DNA from: Trichosphaerium sp. ATCC 40318
Taxonomy: Eukaryota > Discosea > Flabellinia > Trichosidae
DNA: 64,000 nucleotides
Reading direction: 5' to 3'
Assembly: GCA_038496445.1 (NCBI GenBank)
Contig: JALMLS010000138.1
Span: 62,001 to 126,000, forward strand
Translations under genes and position numbers: made by a program
Part shown: positions 21,481-32,578 of the stretch, in pieces
Layout: each line of letters starts with the position of its first letter
How positions within the stretch are numbered: position 1 is the stretch's first letter
The notes under the pieces: generated by a model
Told to the model about the DNA's origin: nothing
The model's input: the letters and a program-made list of their open reading frames with translations, nothing else
Databases searched by the model: none

Positions 21481-22557
21481 ATCCTTCGTTACATAGCAGT
21501 TACCGCCAACAAAGGCCATAGGAGGAATCCTAGGTCGTGTTATTTGGAGTTTAAATCTGCTTGTTGACCGCTTTGAGGCCAAGAGGATACATCAATAGGC
21601 TCCCTTTTTCTCGCATTTTGAATCACACTTTTCTACAGGTTTCATATTTCGAGCAATGAAGCAACACATGGCAACTTTTTCGCAGCAAAGCTAGGTTCTA
21701 TGTCAACAGCAGATCATAAGGCGGCCAGAAATATAGGAGGAAATATAAAACTATACGTAAACGACTACAACATGATCACAGAGGCGAATGAGTGGCCGAT
21801 ATACAAAGTAACGTTTGTTATTTGTATGTTGTCTAATACATATCAGACGTTTATTGGCAATCTGTTGTCTCAAGGCGCTCCAATCGATGCCATTGGTATA
21901 GTCCAGCCATTAAATGTGAAAGAACGCCTTGATCAGCTCTCCACTTTTACAAGCAATGGAAAACAAATACCAAGTACTACTTTTATATTTGATTGTTCTA
22001 ATTTGCATAGTTACTGTGACCGAGTATGATAGTGTTAACATAAACGAAAATATAAGAGCAGATAATCTAGAACATGTATATTATACTGCATACGGACACT
22101 CCAATGTAGAAGCTGATTGATATACACTTACTGTACTACTAATGCTTACGAGTGCTAGGTCAAGTGTCTTAACACAAGTCATATACTTGACAAAGGACCC
22201 TTCAAACTATTAATGACATTAGTTATTAATGACAGATGATACTCATGTGGGCTTTTGGGTAACTTTTTTTTTTATTCTCATATTATTCCTACTAAACTGT
22301 CTCTTTAGCAAGGTGCACACTGGCGTGAAAACGCTCATATTGTTAACCAAAATTGGAGCCTGAATGAAGCCGGTCGTAGATATCAATCGCTCATGGACTT
22401 ATGGAAACAAACGAGAACAGATGGAAACGGAAGAGTTGAAACCCGAGGATATCATGGCACTTACTACATTACTGTCACAAAGAATGGTATATCCAGTACC
22501 ACATGCTTAGAACTATCAAGCACAATGAGACGTAAATCCGTAACTGTACGCTTGTAG
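21480..22557 (+). pseudogene. GH10 endo-xylanase, C-terminal half
   Basis: Glycoside hydrolase family 10 cleaves beta-1,4-xylan. Seen in order: SSNEATHGNFFAAKLG (acid/base Glu in NE), IKLYVNDYNMI, LLSQGAPIDAIG, VKERLDQL, ITVTEYDSVN (nucleophile Glu in TEYD), NLEHVYYTAYGHSNVEA, MILMWAF, QGAHWRENAHIVNQNW, LNEAGRRYQSLMDLW, RGYHGTYYITVTKNG. Introns of 39 bases (21808-21846) and 37 bases (21974-22010) fit. Faults: the intron after VEA (about 22117) lacks a GT donor and the frame runs into TGA at 22118; the TGG of the WAFW motif lacks one T at about 22257; upstream of 21639 the RGHxxW/LVDRFEAKRI region is split between frames. The N-terminal half is missing here and lies inverted at 22700-23350. 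Both catalytic Glu remain. Confidence 0.75.
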
Positions 22558-22699
22558 AGTGTAATTCACAGCAATAAACGTGTGAAAAATCACTTCATCA
22601 CATGTTCTTTGGTTTGTTGCTGTAATCCCAACAACGCACACTAAATATTCCTTTCACTCAACAGCATAACGCTACTTTTGTTAGTGCTAAAGCTAGGTT

Positions 22700-23350
22700 T
22701 TCGAGATGGTTTGTGTGCAAAGGTAACCGCAGTAGCTTACAATTACCTGTCCTTGATTTGGTTCGATCTCTGGCTATTTTCCTTGATTCTCTGGTACACC
22801 ACAGTTAAAACTCTCTTCAAGAACCTTTGGTAATTGATTGCATCGGAGTTTGTTCTTCCAATCATGTTATTGGCGACAGCTGTGCCGAAACAGAATTCTG
22901 TCTATTGTTGAGAAATTTGAACAGAAGCGCCCGAAACAAGTTGACCGTTACCATCTATAACCCTGATTCGAAGGTTACTCTTTCGTATTTTATCAAGCGA
23001 AAATGTAGCATCGATTTGTTTCCATCTATTCGCCATAGTAGAGGCTGTAGCCATCGTAACATACGAGTTAACACCTCCCTTTGTGGAGCTGGAAAAAAGT
23101 CAGAAAGGAGTTCACAATAGTCAACGCACAAGGCAGTAACTTTGAAAGTTTCATCTGATCTTGTAAGGATGTAACATGAGAAAGAGCGCTCTTGTCCTCC
23201 TTGGTCAGCCTCGGGATAAAGCAAGTTTAATCCACCGTCTTTCAGGTTAAACTAAATACCGGCGAATGCTCCATTTCTTTATCGATAGTTAACACTTCGT
23301 AGTAAAGGGTAACGAACCTGTTGAATATTCTAGCACTGAAAGTTCCTTGT
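22700..23350 (-). pseudogene. CBM22-like plus GH10 xylanase, N-terminal half (inverted)
   Basis: On the minus strand, a carbohydrate-binding module of the CBM4/9/22 type is visible: LNLLYPEADQGGQ, CYILTRSDETFKVTA, then an intron GTGCGT...TTTTCCAG (ending at 23099), then STKGGVNSYVTMATAS and WKQIDATFSL. It leads directly into the start of a GH10 barrel: RKSNLRIRVIDGNGQLVSGA, SVQISQQ, an in-frame TAG, FCFGTAVANNMIG, NYQRFLKRV, then decay. In intact family members this order is followed by the pieces found on the plus strand at 21480-22557. The two halves are complementary and convergent, so a single gene was probably split by inversion. The stop and the loss of similarity near 22720 mark it as dead. 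Confidence 0.7.
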
Positions 23351-24740
23351 TGGACTGGTACCTCCATCTGAAAGTTTATTCGCAATACAGAGCGAGCATA
23401 GACATTAGAATGCAAAAGAAATCTTTGAGAAGTGTTGCCATCTTAGTGCGTTTATAGTTTGTATTGGTATCGAACCTAGCGCAAGTTGTGATCCGCTGTA
23501 CAAGTGTAAGTTGAACGCTAGGAACAGATACTCCTTAGTATGTGTCTTGATAATCGGTTTGCTGATAGAAAACTTCGTTATATTTTACACGTATGCGCAA
23601 AAGTGACATCACGTTATTTTCAATTTAAAAAGGTATCAGTGGGTATATTGAATTGGTGTATAGATACACTCTATCTATCTAGATGGCAGAAAAGAACATT
23701 TTGTGAACCGGTTTGGTTATATCACGTTTCTTGCAGTTCATATTTGATCATGCGTATACTAGCCTGTGTTGATAGCTAGATTTATACACGGCGTTGTTTT
23801 TGTTTCGCCGACATCAGATATCAATACCGTGGACAGAGAGGAGGTTCGAAGTAATGCAGAAACATAGCAACAAAGAGATTTTGTTTGGTGCATGGACCTG
23901 AGATTTCACCATAGTAGCTGACTGCTCATGGCGTACTTAGTTATTGGTAACCGTTTGCAAAAGACTATTTGTTGTTCTTGAAAGATGCTATACAGCCACC
24001 CTTTAGTGTTGGCATTAACGATAATGAACACCTTACTGTTCATTTGTAATAGAGCACAATCTACTTTTGTATTTCTGTTTTTTTAGATAAGCATATTGTT
24101 TGTATCAATCCACACCGTATAAAATGGATACTATAGAAACGTATCCATTCATTTATAGTACAGCCTGTATCAGTTTCAATACTACAGTTTCCCGGCTTTT
24201 AAGTTTATCCGGCGCCTGTATATCTTAGTTAGTAACAAAACTGAGAAATTTCATAATACTTGTCACTTACCGCTTTTTATTATCGGATGTACATCACTTT
24301 CTAATGCTTGTATTGCTTCATTCTCAGATACGAGAAAGCTAATGACTAGCCTTTATTCAGTTGTCCCTTACACCTTTGTACCTCTAATGTCTTTATGAAC
24401 CTTGACGTAAGCTATCATTTTGCAATCAATCAAAAAATTATGTATCCTGACGCACACTGGAGAGGCGTGTGAGAGAAAGCAGTTTAAAGTAAATGTCTTG
24501 TTGTTTCAGAACCTTGCAAGAATTTCATAGTTTCTAAAGCCTGGAAATTCCCAGACATTTCAGAAGTGTCTCAAATCCACCACCTTACCCTCTCATTTTG
24601 TTTACGCTTTTTCGTTGTATAACTCCACTTAATATGTCAGTCATGCAGTGAAAAACACAAAGAAACAAAAAAGTTTGGTTTTGTCAACCGCAAGTGACTT
24701 AACACGTTCCCTTGAACCAAAAATAGGAAGCACAATAACC
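23351..24740. other. No gene recognised
   Basis: The part next to 23351 may contain the decayed 5' end of the minus-strand xylanase. An open frame at 23540-23779 has no supporting features. The remaining kilobase shows no repeats, coding bias or RNA structure that I can recognise. The last 40 bases lead to the F-box gene start. Confidence 0.45.
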
Positions 24741-26491
24741 ATGGAAGTAAGTTACTATCATCTTTACGTGCGCTAAGCGCGTTTGTGCATTATCGTTAAT
24801 TTACCCTCAAAGTACTCTAAAGGCGCTTAATACTAATTTAACCACGTAGAACACCATTACAACTTATCTACCACCCGAATTAACAGAAAAAGTGTTAACA
24901 TTCCTAAACGCCCCTTCTCTAGTCGCTATATCATCAACAAGTAAACAGTAGTGCGTCAGGCAACATTTAAAGCGTCTTAAATAATTGTTCAACTAATTTC
25001 GATAAAACAGCAACGCTTTGGCCTCAAGTAACCGTGTTTGGCGTCAAATCGTACAGAATTCATATGGTATAGATGCAGGCACCGTACAGAGTACCGTAGA
25101 GTCATGGAAGGTGTACTACAAGACTTTATACAACTGCAATGGGATGTACGAGGGTTATTGTACGTATTCAAGTAGCTATAATCACTATCATATGGGAGCT
25201 TTGATATCAAATGATTCTACGACGCTTGAGTGGAGTGGCAACTTTTTTTGGCCTTATTTCGCTGTGCAAGGCAGACTTTCTTTTCCTGAAGCAGAGAGCC
25301 GTTTTGAGCAAAGAAAAAAAACTGAACTACAAGTTGATAAGGACAACGAGCGATAGTACGAACAAAACTCTTTTATTGATTTCCTGTTTTTTTCTTGCTT
25401 TTGGTTGAACGTTCCTCACAGTTACCACAAAAACCTTTGTCCGTAAATACACGCTAAAATTGTATAATCATATTAAGACAAAGCTGTATAGACACTCTTG
25501 CGGGTTGTCTAACTTTGTGGCAAGGCTGGGCGTCAACTTAAGAATAGCTTAGGGATAGTTTTTTTTTAAGTGACTTTGTAAGTTCTTATCGCTTATTGTC
25601 TTTTTTTATTTAGTATTGTTGAGTATCTACTCAATGTAGGTCGAGGTATATGTATACCAACTTTCTATTTGGTAAAGTCATTTGATGAAGGCTCTGTGAT
25701 ACTTGGATCTTACTGGGCTAATATTCACAGCCCGAAACTTTTGTACCTAGTCCATACTGATGTCACTCATTCTGCAAACCTATTCCTACAGTACTCAAAC
25801 GGTAAGTGTTTTATATTATAATTAATACGTTCAATTGATCAAACCAAATAGTTTCTGACCAAGTTATCAATACAGTACCATTACTTTTTCTTTTTTCTTC
25901 TTTTCCACATTTTTTTATCTTCAAATCACTGTACTTTATCATTGCATTTCTGTGCTATGTTTAGTTCTCAATAACTACCTTGGGCATTGTATTATACTGT
26001 AAAGTGTCAATACTGCTCTTTGATACATTTATTTGAGCGGTAGAACAACTTTAGTTTGTGAATCTGTGCTAAGTTTGTTTTTAGACAAAGAGAATCAACA
26101 TCCAATGATCTTCAATGGCACCACAGTTACTGCAGAATACATAAACAAAGCAGTCGTAAATAGTTACACTGCGTGTACGCTTGAAATTTATGAACTTGAT
26201 ATGCAAGACTCTAGTACTGCTATTGAATGTGCCGAGTATACCGATGATCGGTTGGCAATTGTTACTGCTTGTTATACAGTTGGTGATAACAAAAAAGGGT
26301 TAAAAGGTTACCTAGTTAATCGTCGTTATAAAGTACTACAACAGAATAAGGTTGGAAAGTACGCTACTTTAACTCCAACTGATGAACGACATATGCTTGT
26401 GTTGGAAGACTTTGTATTTTGGATTCGTGGAGAAAAGATATTTGGTTTTCAAGATGATGGACAATGTTGTTTTCTAAAGGCAACTAAATAG
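24741..26491 (+). CDS. F-box protein with a multi-exon C-terminal domain
   Basis: Exon 1 is only ATGGAA (24741-24746). Exon 2 (24850-24950) encodes the F-box (TYLPPELTEKVLTFLNAPSL). Exon 3 starts at 25011 and in phase completes the typical F-box tail (NALASSNRVWRQIVQNSYG, then VESWKVYYKTLY). The donor GTGCGT at 24951 hides what otherwise looks like a TAG stop. Exon 3 can be read to TAG at 25354. Downstream open pieces that look like further exons are 25617-25800 (VEYLLNVGRGICIP, FYLVKSFDEGSVILG) and from about 26053 to the stop at 26491 (LFLDKENQHPMIFNG, VFWIRGEKIFGFQDDGQCCF), but the junction out of exon 3 is unresolved. The C-terminal part looks beta-rich, perhaps a propeller. It is an SCF substrate receptor candidate. 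Its 3' half has a copy at 27624-28318. Confidence 0.65.
25225..25798 (+). repeat. Direct repeat, copy 1 (F-box gene 3' part)
   Basis: From CTTGAGTGGAGTGGC the sequence matches 27624-28169 closely for about 550-570 bases with small gaps, covering the end of exon 3, an intron and the next exon of the F-box gene. It is the presumed donor copy because its flanks are coherent coding sequence. Confidence 0.85.
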
Positions 26492-26580
26492 GAACCAATG
26501 AGGATATGCTCTCACAAACTAATAGCTAAACAAGCTCTACTTGTTGACATTTGAACATGATAGCAATCTTTATTGTAAGA

Positions 26581-26699
26581 CAAAGAAATACAGTGCATGG
26601 CTCGTCTACCAAATTACCTTTCGACTTGTCTTCAATTTCTGTGTTTACAGTCTTATCCCAGTTGTCTATCGTGCCAATGTATTAACAAGGCACAAACAA
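26581..26699. repeat. Direct repeat, short copy of 28855-28973
   Basis: About 119 bases, including GGCTCGTCTACCAAATTACC and GTTGTCTATCGTGCC, nearly identical to 28855-28973. Read on the minus strand it encodes a piece of the protein called at 28681-29045 (DNWDKTVNTEIEDKSKG), so this copy is an orphan gene fragment. It sits between the F-box gene and the RCC1-like gene. Confidence 0.85.
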
Positions 26700-26941
26700 T
26701 GTTAAAGAATAACATAAACAAAAAGCTCTGCCAAAAGTTAAAGCAACACCCGTATTCTTTATGTTACCGCAGAAGCCCGTTACTAGGTGTCTCGAGGGAA
26801 AAATCAATTAAAACAATGAAAATTCTGTTTCGCTCTGGCGAGTGTAATGGTACGGTTAATTCGTAAAAAAGCCGTCTGAGATTTGCCTACCAAAATTAGG
26901 GCTTTAAAAGCCAACAATTATTACGACCATATCACGCGTTT

Positions 26942-27623
26942 ATGGCGGAGCCGCAATCTTCGTCGGTTAATTTACACTATGTTAACCGTTTGGCCTCTGG
27001 TTACCAACATTCAATGGTAATTGCAGACGATGGCTTTGTTTACACGTGGGGACGAAACGATGAGCGCCAATTGGGTAATACAGACAAAAATGAGAGTTCT
27101 ATCGCAAGACCAATAAAATCACTCATAAATATCGTCTGTATTGCTGCTGGATACCAACATAACCTTGCAGTTGATTCAAACGGTATTGTGTATGCATGGG
27201 GCTGTAATTTAGATGGTGAATTGGGTCTGGGTCACTTTAAGTCACCTGTATCGTCACCAACACGTGTTCCAAATCTCAACAAAATCACTCAAGTCTCTGC
27301 CTTTTTTGTGAGTATGACGTTATCAAAATCAGGTCATGTCTACTCTTGGGGAGATAACAGATATCAAGGATTGGGTCATTCATTCGACAAGAAGACAGTT
27401 TCATCACCAGCGGTTATTCCAAATCTTCAAAATGTTCAAAAAATTAAAACTAACTTGCGTGTAAGTGGAGCAATGACATCAACAGGTCATATCTTTCTTT
27501 GGGGAACAACAGAAGATGAACCAAATGATAAATCATTATTCTTGAATCCAAATACAATTTCACGTGTTCCAAGTATTGATGCCACTGATCATTGCCATTG
27601 GTGCTCATCACGTACTTGTTCTC
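26942..27623 (+). pseudogene. RCC1-repeat protein, 3' end replaced
   Basis: Starts MAEPQSSSVNLHYVNRLASG and shows RCC1 blades: GFVYTWGRNDERQLG, GIVYAWGCNLDGELGLG, GHVYSWGDNRYQGLG, GHIFLWGTTED. RCC1 proteins form seven-bladed propellers, act as Ran exchange factors or serve other binding roles; four blades are present here. Near 27585 a one-base frame change occurs, after which the other frame reads IAIGAHHVLVL, the expected next blade core. At 27624 the sequence switches, without a stop in that frame, into a copy of the F-box gene (LEWSGNFFWPYF). The gene has therefore lost its 3' half through insertion of duplicated DNA. A short functional protein of about 227 residues is possible but would be an incomplete propeller. 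Confidence 0.75.
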
Positions 27624-28318
27624 CTTGAGTGGAGTGGCAACTTTTTTTGGCCTTATTTCGCTGTGCAAGGCAGACTTTCTTTTCCTGAAGCAGAGAGCCG
27701 TTTTCATCAAAGAACTCAATAACTCAAATTGATAAGGACAACGAGCGATAGTACGAACAAAACTCTTTTATTGATTTCCTGTTTTTTTCTTGCTTTGGTT
27801 GAACGTTCCTCACAGTTACCACAAAAACCTTTGTCCGTAAATACACGCTAAAATTGTATAATCATATTAAGACAACCTGTAAAACACTCTTGCGGGTTGT
27901 CTAATTTGTGGCAAGGCTGGGCGTCAACTTAAGAATAGCTTGGGAATTTTTTTTTATGACTTTGTAAGTTCTTATCACTTATTGTCTTTTTTTATTTACT
28001 ATTGTTGAATCTACTCAATGTAAGTCGAGGTATATTATACCAACTTTCTATTTGGTACTTTGATGAAGGCTCTGTGTCTTGGATCTTTGGGCTAATATCT
28101 ACAGCAAACTTTTGTACCTAGTCCATACTGATGTCACTCATTCTAAAAACCTATTCCTACAGTACTCAATGCGGAGGTAAAATAAGACAGAAAAATAAGT
28201 ACTTATCAAAAGCTGTGGTTGATCCCAATCGTGATTACAGTACCAAGTTTTTCTTTTTTCCTGAACATCTTGATATCATTCAAATCCCTGAACCTTTATC
28301 ATACACCAAAATTTAGTT
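27624..28318 (+). pseudogene. Transposed copy of F-box gene 3' exons
   Basis: Direct repeat of 25225-25798, fused to the RCC1-like gene. It begins LEWSGNFFWPYFAVQG and soon meets a stop (TAA near 27721). Small deletions break the second exon copy. From about 28220 an open stretch (NRDYSTKFFFFPEHLD, IIQIPEPLSYTKI) ends at TAG at about 28314-28316; the corresponding part of copy 1 has decayed inside an intron, so this copy keeps an exon that the other has lost, or it comes from a third family member. No promoter or start of its own is visible. Confidence 0.65.
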
Positions 28319-28680
28319 AACAACTTCCTTGGGTCAAAGCCATACAGACTACAATACTGTATGTTTAATCATTTAGTGTAGCTAATAGTGATAAAGAAGT
28401 ATGACCAACCTGTGATAATCGTTCTGACAACATAGAAATGATCCAAGAGCAGCAATGCCTCAAAATTATGGATAAATAAACCAAATGTTTCGTAATTGAC
28501 AACAAGGTACGCAATAAAAAAATGTTTATTTGTATTAATTAACTGGTTTTGAATACCATAACTTATCTAGTACACTATTGTGACTGCATTCAGATGTTGC
28601 TAAAGTAAATATACAAGCTACCTTTTTTTATTGATTATAAACTGCTGTTAGAAGCCAAAAACGTCTGAAAGTACGTACAA
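28319..28680. other. Spacer, no gene recognised
   Basis: AT-rich sequence between the F-box copy and the stop of the minus-strand fragment at 28681. No open frame of note. Confidence 0.5.
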
Positions 28681-29045
28681 TCAAGTGAAAAACATTGAGT
28701 GTGTGAGTACTTTGATATCAGCAGGGTATTGGTTTTCAAGAGACAAAAATTTGGATTCAAACTGAACTATGTGTGTTGACTTGAATGATGTCACAGGCAA
28801 GGTTATGAAAAGGCTTGGTTCACTGTACTTGAGCGTCTTGACTTTATTGAGACCAAGACAAACAATGTATGGCTCGTCTACCAAATTACCTTTCGACTTG
28901 TCTTCAATTTCTGTGTTTACAGTCTTATCCCAGTTGTCTATCGTGCCAATGTATTAACAAGGCACAAACATGTAATACATGACATGGGAGAGTTTAAATA
29001 CATTAAATCACGTAGAACGTGGGAAGGATGGTACAAGACCAAGGT
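28681..29045 (-). CDS. 3' part of an unknown protein gene
   Basis: On the minus strand an open stretch runs from about 28945 to TGA at 28681: DNWDKTVNTEIEDKSKG, VDEPYIVCLGLNKVKTL, SLFITLPVTSFKSTHIVQF, ADIKVLTHSMFFT. Upstream, VLYHPSHVLRDLMYLNS is open to about 29045 and could join through a short intron (GTTTGT...ATAG, about 34 bases). No ATG-bearing first exon was found because the 2 kb inverted repeat begins at about 29115, so the gene may have been cut by that rearrangement. I do not recognise the domain; it looks beta-rich, like the F-box C-terminal parts nearby. A 119-base piece is copied at 26581-26699. Confidence 0.45.
28855..28973. repeat. Direct repeat, copy of 26581-26699
   Basis: Near-identical 119-base partner of 26581-26699. 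Here it lies in coherent minus-strand coding context, so this is likely the source. Confidence 0.85.
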
Positions 29046-29114
29046 GAGTTTTAATGATTGGTCACAGGTGAAGTCCTAAAGTTAATGCATGGTATATTGA
29101 AACTGCTAAAGACT

Positions 29115-31368
29115 CAAGTTATCAGAAATTAAAGTAAATCGTGACAACACAATGGTACAAATACAAATTGCGGTGATTTTGGCTTTTGGTAGTAAAATAT
29201 TAAGTTTGTAACTATTCACAAACAACGGCTATTGGAGTAAGTATGAGAGTATTTAAATTACTCTACATACGTGGTGAGCGATAGAACCTTGTGTATCGTG
29301 AAATGTGATTGTAGTTTTCTATCACCATTTTATTTTCAGAAATCCTTTCAAATGAAGCAACACGTCCCATATCATCTCTGTCGCTGTAATATTATCTCTG
29401 GTATCATTGTGTACATGTCAAAGAGATCCTGGGTTTTATTTGGAGTAGCTACCCGCCCCAACTATTGTTAAGTATCCTCATCAGACTTATCTTTCAGTGG
29501 TACAAAATATAATTAGCGCTTCTATCACGTGACAATACAACAAACACTAAAACTCCACCTAGGGCTTGGTAATATTTTCGATGTTCCTTTCAATATCAAT
29601 CCAAATCCCATGCGACCGCCAGTTGTCCCAATAAGCATGTCCTTTTTTTATTTTCTGTTTTTCTGGTGTTTTATTTTTTTGTCTATCGTGTCAACAAAAT
29701 GGCGGTTTGGCGTTTACTTGTTTCTTGCTTCATTGGCGGTTTACGTTCAATCTCGGCTAGGCGTTGCTTAGGTTTACAAAACGAATAAATTCCACGCGAA
29801 AAGTTGTGCTTTTTATGGATCCATAAAACCTTTGACTTTTTTTGTTCAAATATCAGTTCATCCGTATCCGCTTTTTTCCATATTTGCTAAACAGCTTCAC
29901 TTTTGGTCTGTTTACACACTTAAAAGTCATTGCAAGCTGAAAATGCTTTGTTAACATCTCTACCGACAAATAAAAAACAAGCTTAACCCTTTGGAGTCCT
30001 TTTAATTCAAGCACTCTTTTAGTCAACAATGAAATATTTATTCTTATTAGTACCTTCATTGGATGGCCAAAATATTCTCGTTGGATATAATTTCTTTTTC
30101 GCTACAGATTTATCACTGAGAGACTTCGATGGCAATGAGATTTGTTCTGGTGTTGTAGATAATGCAGCAATTTATTTTGGACACTTCATTGACGAAACTG
30201 ATTTTTTCGCAATTGGACCATTCGCCCACTAATTATGCGTTTCCACCTTGATGTCACAAATATCAACGATTGCGTATCTGGTCCAATATCAAGTTGCGTT
30301 GTGAGCACTCCCTCATCTGAAATAACTTCCAGTACGCTGGTCTATTTTGTGACCTTTTTTTTGTTTGAAAGCTGTACCATCCTAGTTCACTCTTATTTTC
30401 CAATTGTTATTTATGTATTTGTCGGTTTATCAAACAACATTTTCATGAAGCTGGAACAATAATTGAAAAACTGTACAGCATGAAAATCACGTGATGGTTT
30501 TTTTAGTATTTTCTCAATTGCAGAATTTAATTGTCTTTTAGTAACAAATGGAGGAAGTGGTACAATGTACATTGCTATTTTGCAAGATGGGTCTACATCC
30601 TTTTATGAAGTTGAAATCTCTACTCTAACAACAATTCCTTGTGAACTTGATACATCAACACTTACTCAACTTGGAGATTCAGTTGGAGGTCGATTTACTA
30701 TTACTGTACTCGATGAAGATAGACTGCTTGCAACAAATCTGTCTTCAAAAGATACAATCACTATTGATAGGATCACAGGTATGAAGTTTGTATTGAAGAT
30801 TTTCTTGTAAACCACAAACTTAAAAAGGTTCCAGCCTTGAGTGGTGTATTGTTTTTTTCCAAGTCAGTTTTAGAAAGCAAAAATGCCGTTAAATTAAATT
30901 GGGTATTGACGTATTTAATTGTTGATGTTTTTTTCGTTTGTTATAATGCAACTATACTCAATGAACTTATCCTAAAATAGGTGAGCAAGTGCCATACATT
31001 ATGGCTCCAACTGATTTTCCTGCGTTTCCGTTTGTAATAGCACCTATTTTTTACCCACGTTCATCTCCCCCATGTGTTACTGTACGATTTCTGGTGTTAT
31101 TTTCTTTGACTTACAATGTAATAGATCACACCAGAGATGAATGCACTCAGAATTCAACTATTGTCTCAATAAACACACTTCATTTCTTGTAACATAGCTT
31201 AACATTTCTTCCTTGGTTCCTCTTGATGCCTTGCTGAAACCTTTTTTAACATATTTACATGGCTTTTAACCCAATTTTCATACCATTGTTGGTCACGTGG
31301 CGCTTGGAATTAACACGTTTGGTTAAGTCATGCTTGACTATGTACAAATTAAGATAACATAAACCAGC
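29115..31368 (+). repeat. Large inverted repeat, left arm
   Basis: About 2.2 kb matching the reverse complement of 35193-37315 along its length with scattered substitutions and indels. The similarity begins near TTATCAGAAATTAAAGTAA and ends near AAGATAACATAAACCA. The spacer between the arms is about 3.8 kb. Confidence 0.9.
29345..31190 (+). pseudogene. Decayed copy of the secreted protein gene at 35353-37082
   Basis: Left-arm counterpart of the intact minus-strand gene. The first exon has lost two bases (CACGTCCCATATC versus CACGTTACCCATATC), which throws the signal peptide and the rest of exon 1 out of frame. Later exons remain readable: HLGLGNIFDVPF, SLRDFDGNEICSG, GSGTMYIAILQDGSTSFYEV, DTITIDRITG and VPYIMAPTDFPAF. 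Splice sites are mostly kept (TTTCGCTACAG at 30108, GTACGATTTC near 31083). A downstream start could still express part of it, but without a signal peptide. Confidence 0.7.
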
Positions 31369-31375
31369 GTGTACA

Positions 31376-32203
31376 ATGGACAACACCAATAAACAAAGCT
31401 TGAATCAAGAAAGCGAAGCTTTCCAATTTCAACGCTTGCCTCCGAGAGACGTTAACGTATATTCTATGTCAATTAGACAGAAAACACCGTATTATAGCGT
31501 CCTCTGTTTCTCATATGTTTACTAGCATCATTCTCTGCAATATTGGGTTCCATAAAATCACTTTAAAGGCGTCGTCAGAGTGTAGTTTCCTAAAAGGCTG
31601 CCCACTTCTTAAAAACACAAGAATAGATTGTACAGGATTGACACTTGCTCAACTTGACTTGCGTTGCCTTTATGGTGTCAGGTGCATAGACCTCGAACAA
31701 ACAGACATTACGGATGATGATATTTTAGCACTAGCACAAGGAGAGCACTGTATTCATTCTATTAGTTTGGGGTACACAGCAATAACTGACGCTTCATTAA
31801 TAGCATTGAGTGCTGTACATACGATTGATATTTCTAACTGTCAAATTACTGTTGAAGGAATTAAAGCACTCAAAGATGTTCAAGAACTTACACTAAGTGA
31901 TCCTCAAGAATCTTAAACTATCTTGGTAATGTACACACTCTTGTTGTTTACTCGGGAAGAATCATTCAAGATGATGACCTTAAACATTTAACCAATGTAA
32001 GCATCTTACGATCGGGTGGTTGCGGCAAGATAACAGATGCAGGTTTTGAGAATTTGCTTAACCTCGAGCACTTGAAACTGTTTTTATGTCGTTCAGTTAC
32101 AAACGATTGTTTGAAATACCTGACTTCTCTCAAAACAATTACAACTTTGGGAACTAACATTACCCAAGACAAGGTCGAGGCATTGGGTATAACTTGGATT
32201 TAA
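31376..32203 (+). pseudogene. F-box/LRR gene with frameshifts
   Basis: ATG at 31376 starts MDNTNKQSLNQESEAFQFQR, then LPP of the F-box; the rest of the F-box (ETLTYILCQLDRKHRIIASS) is in another frame, so a small indel lies near 31444. The LRR part follows: DITDDDILALAQGEH, SAVHTIDISNCQITVEGIKA. A second frame break near 31910 precedes LGNVHTLVVYSGRIIQDDDL, KITDAGFENLLNLEHLKLF and a TAA at 32201. It is related to the genes at 8040 and 32579 but lacks the strict GVHTI pattern in several repeats. Two independent breaks suggest a pseudogene, unless both are sequencing errors. Confidence 0.65.
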
Positions 32204-32578
32204 CTGAGAGTCGTGGGTCATTAATAAAGTAATGTTTAACTTAATCACAAGCCATGAAATTTCAATCACCCCAACACCTATGTAACGTGCTTGGCAGAAT
32301 ACCAATTTGTACTTGCACGACAATAACTTTGGTATTCATGTCAGGAAATTCAAAACACGTGTAGGCTAATAATTGACAGGCAAAGTACGATTTCTTTTTT
32401 ATTCATTGTCACGTGATATATTTTTAGACAGTTTTTCTGTTCCTTGCATGTCTATGTGCGCTGGTTCCTACCATTACACTAAAACATGCGCGCAGGTTTT
32501 TATATGCTGAGTTTTCGTGTCGAGCTTAACTACGTTTACTAAGCAATGCAGTCAATAATCAATTATTGCTCTGTGATA

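Noticed and set aside
24947-24952. Apparent TAG stop in the F-box gene at 24741
   Set aside because: A GTGCGT donor at 24951 splits the TAG, and splicing to 25011 restores the classical F-box tail in phase.
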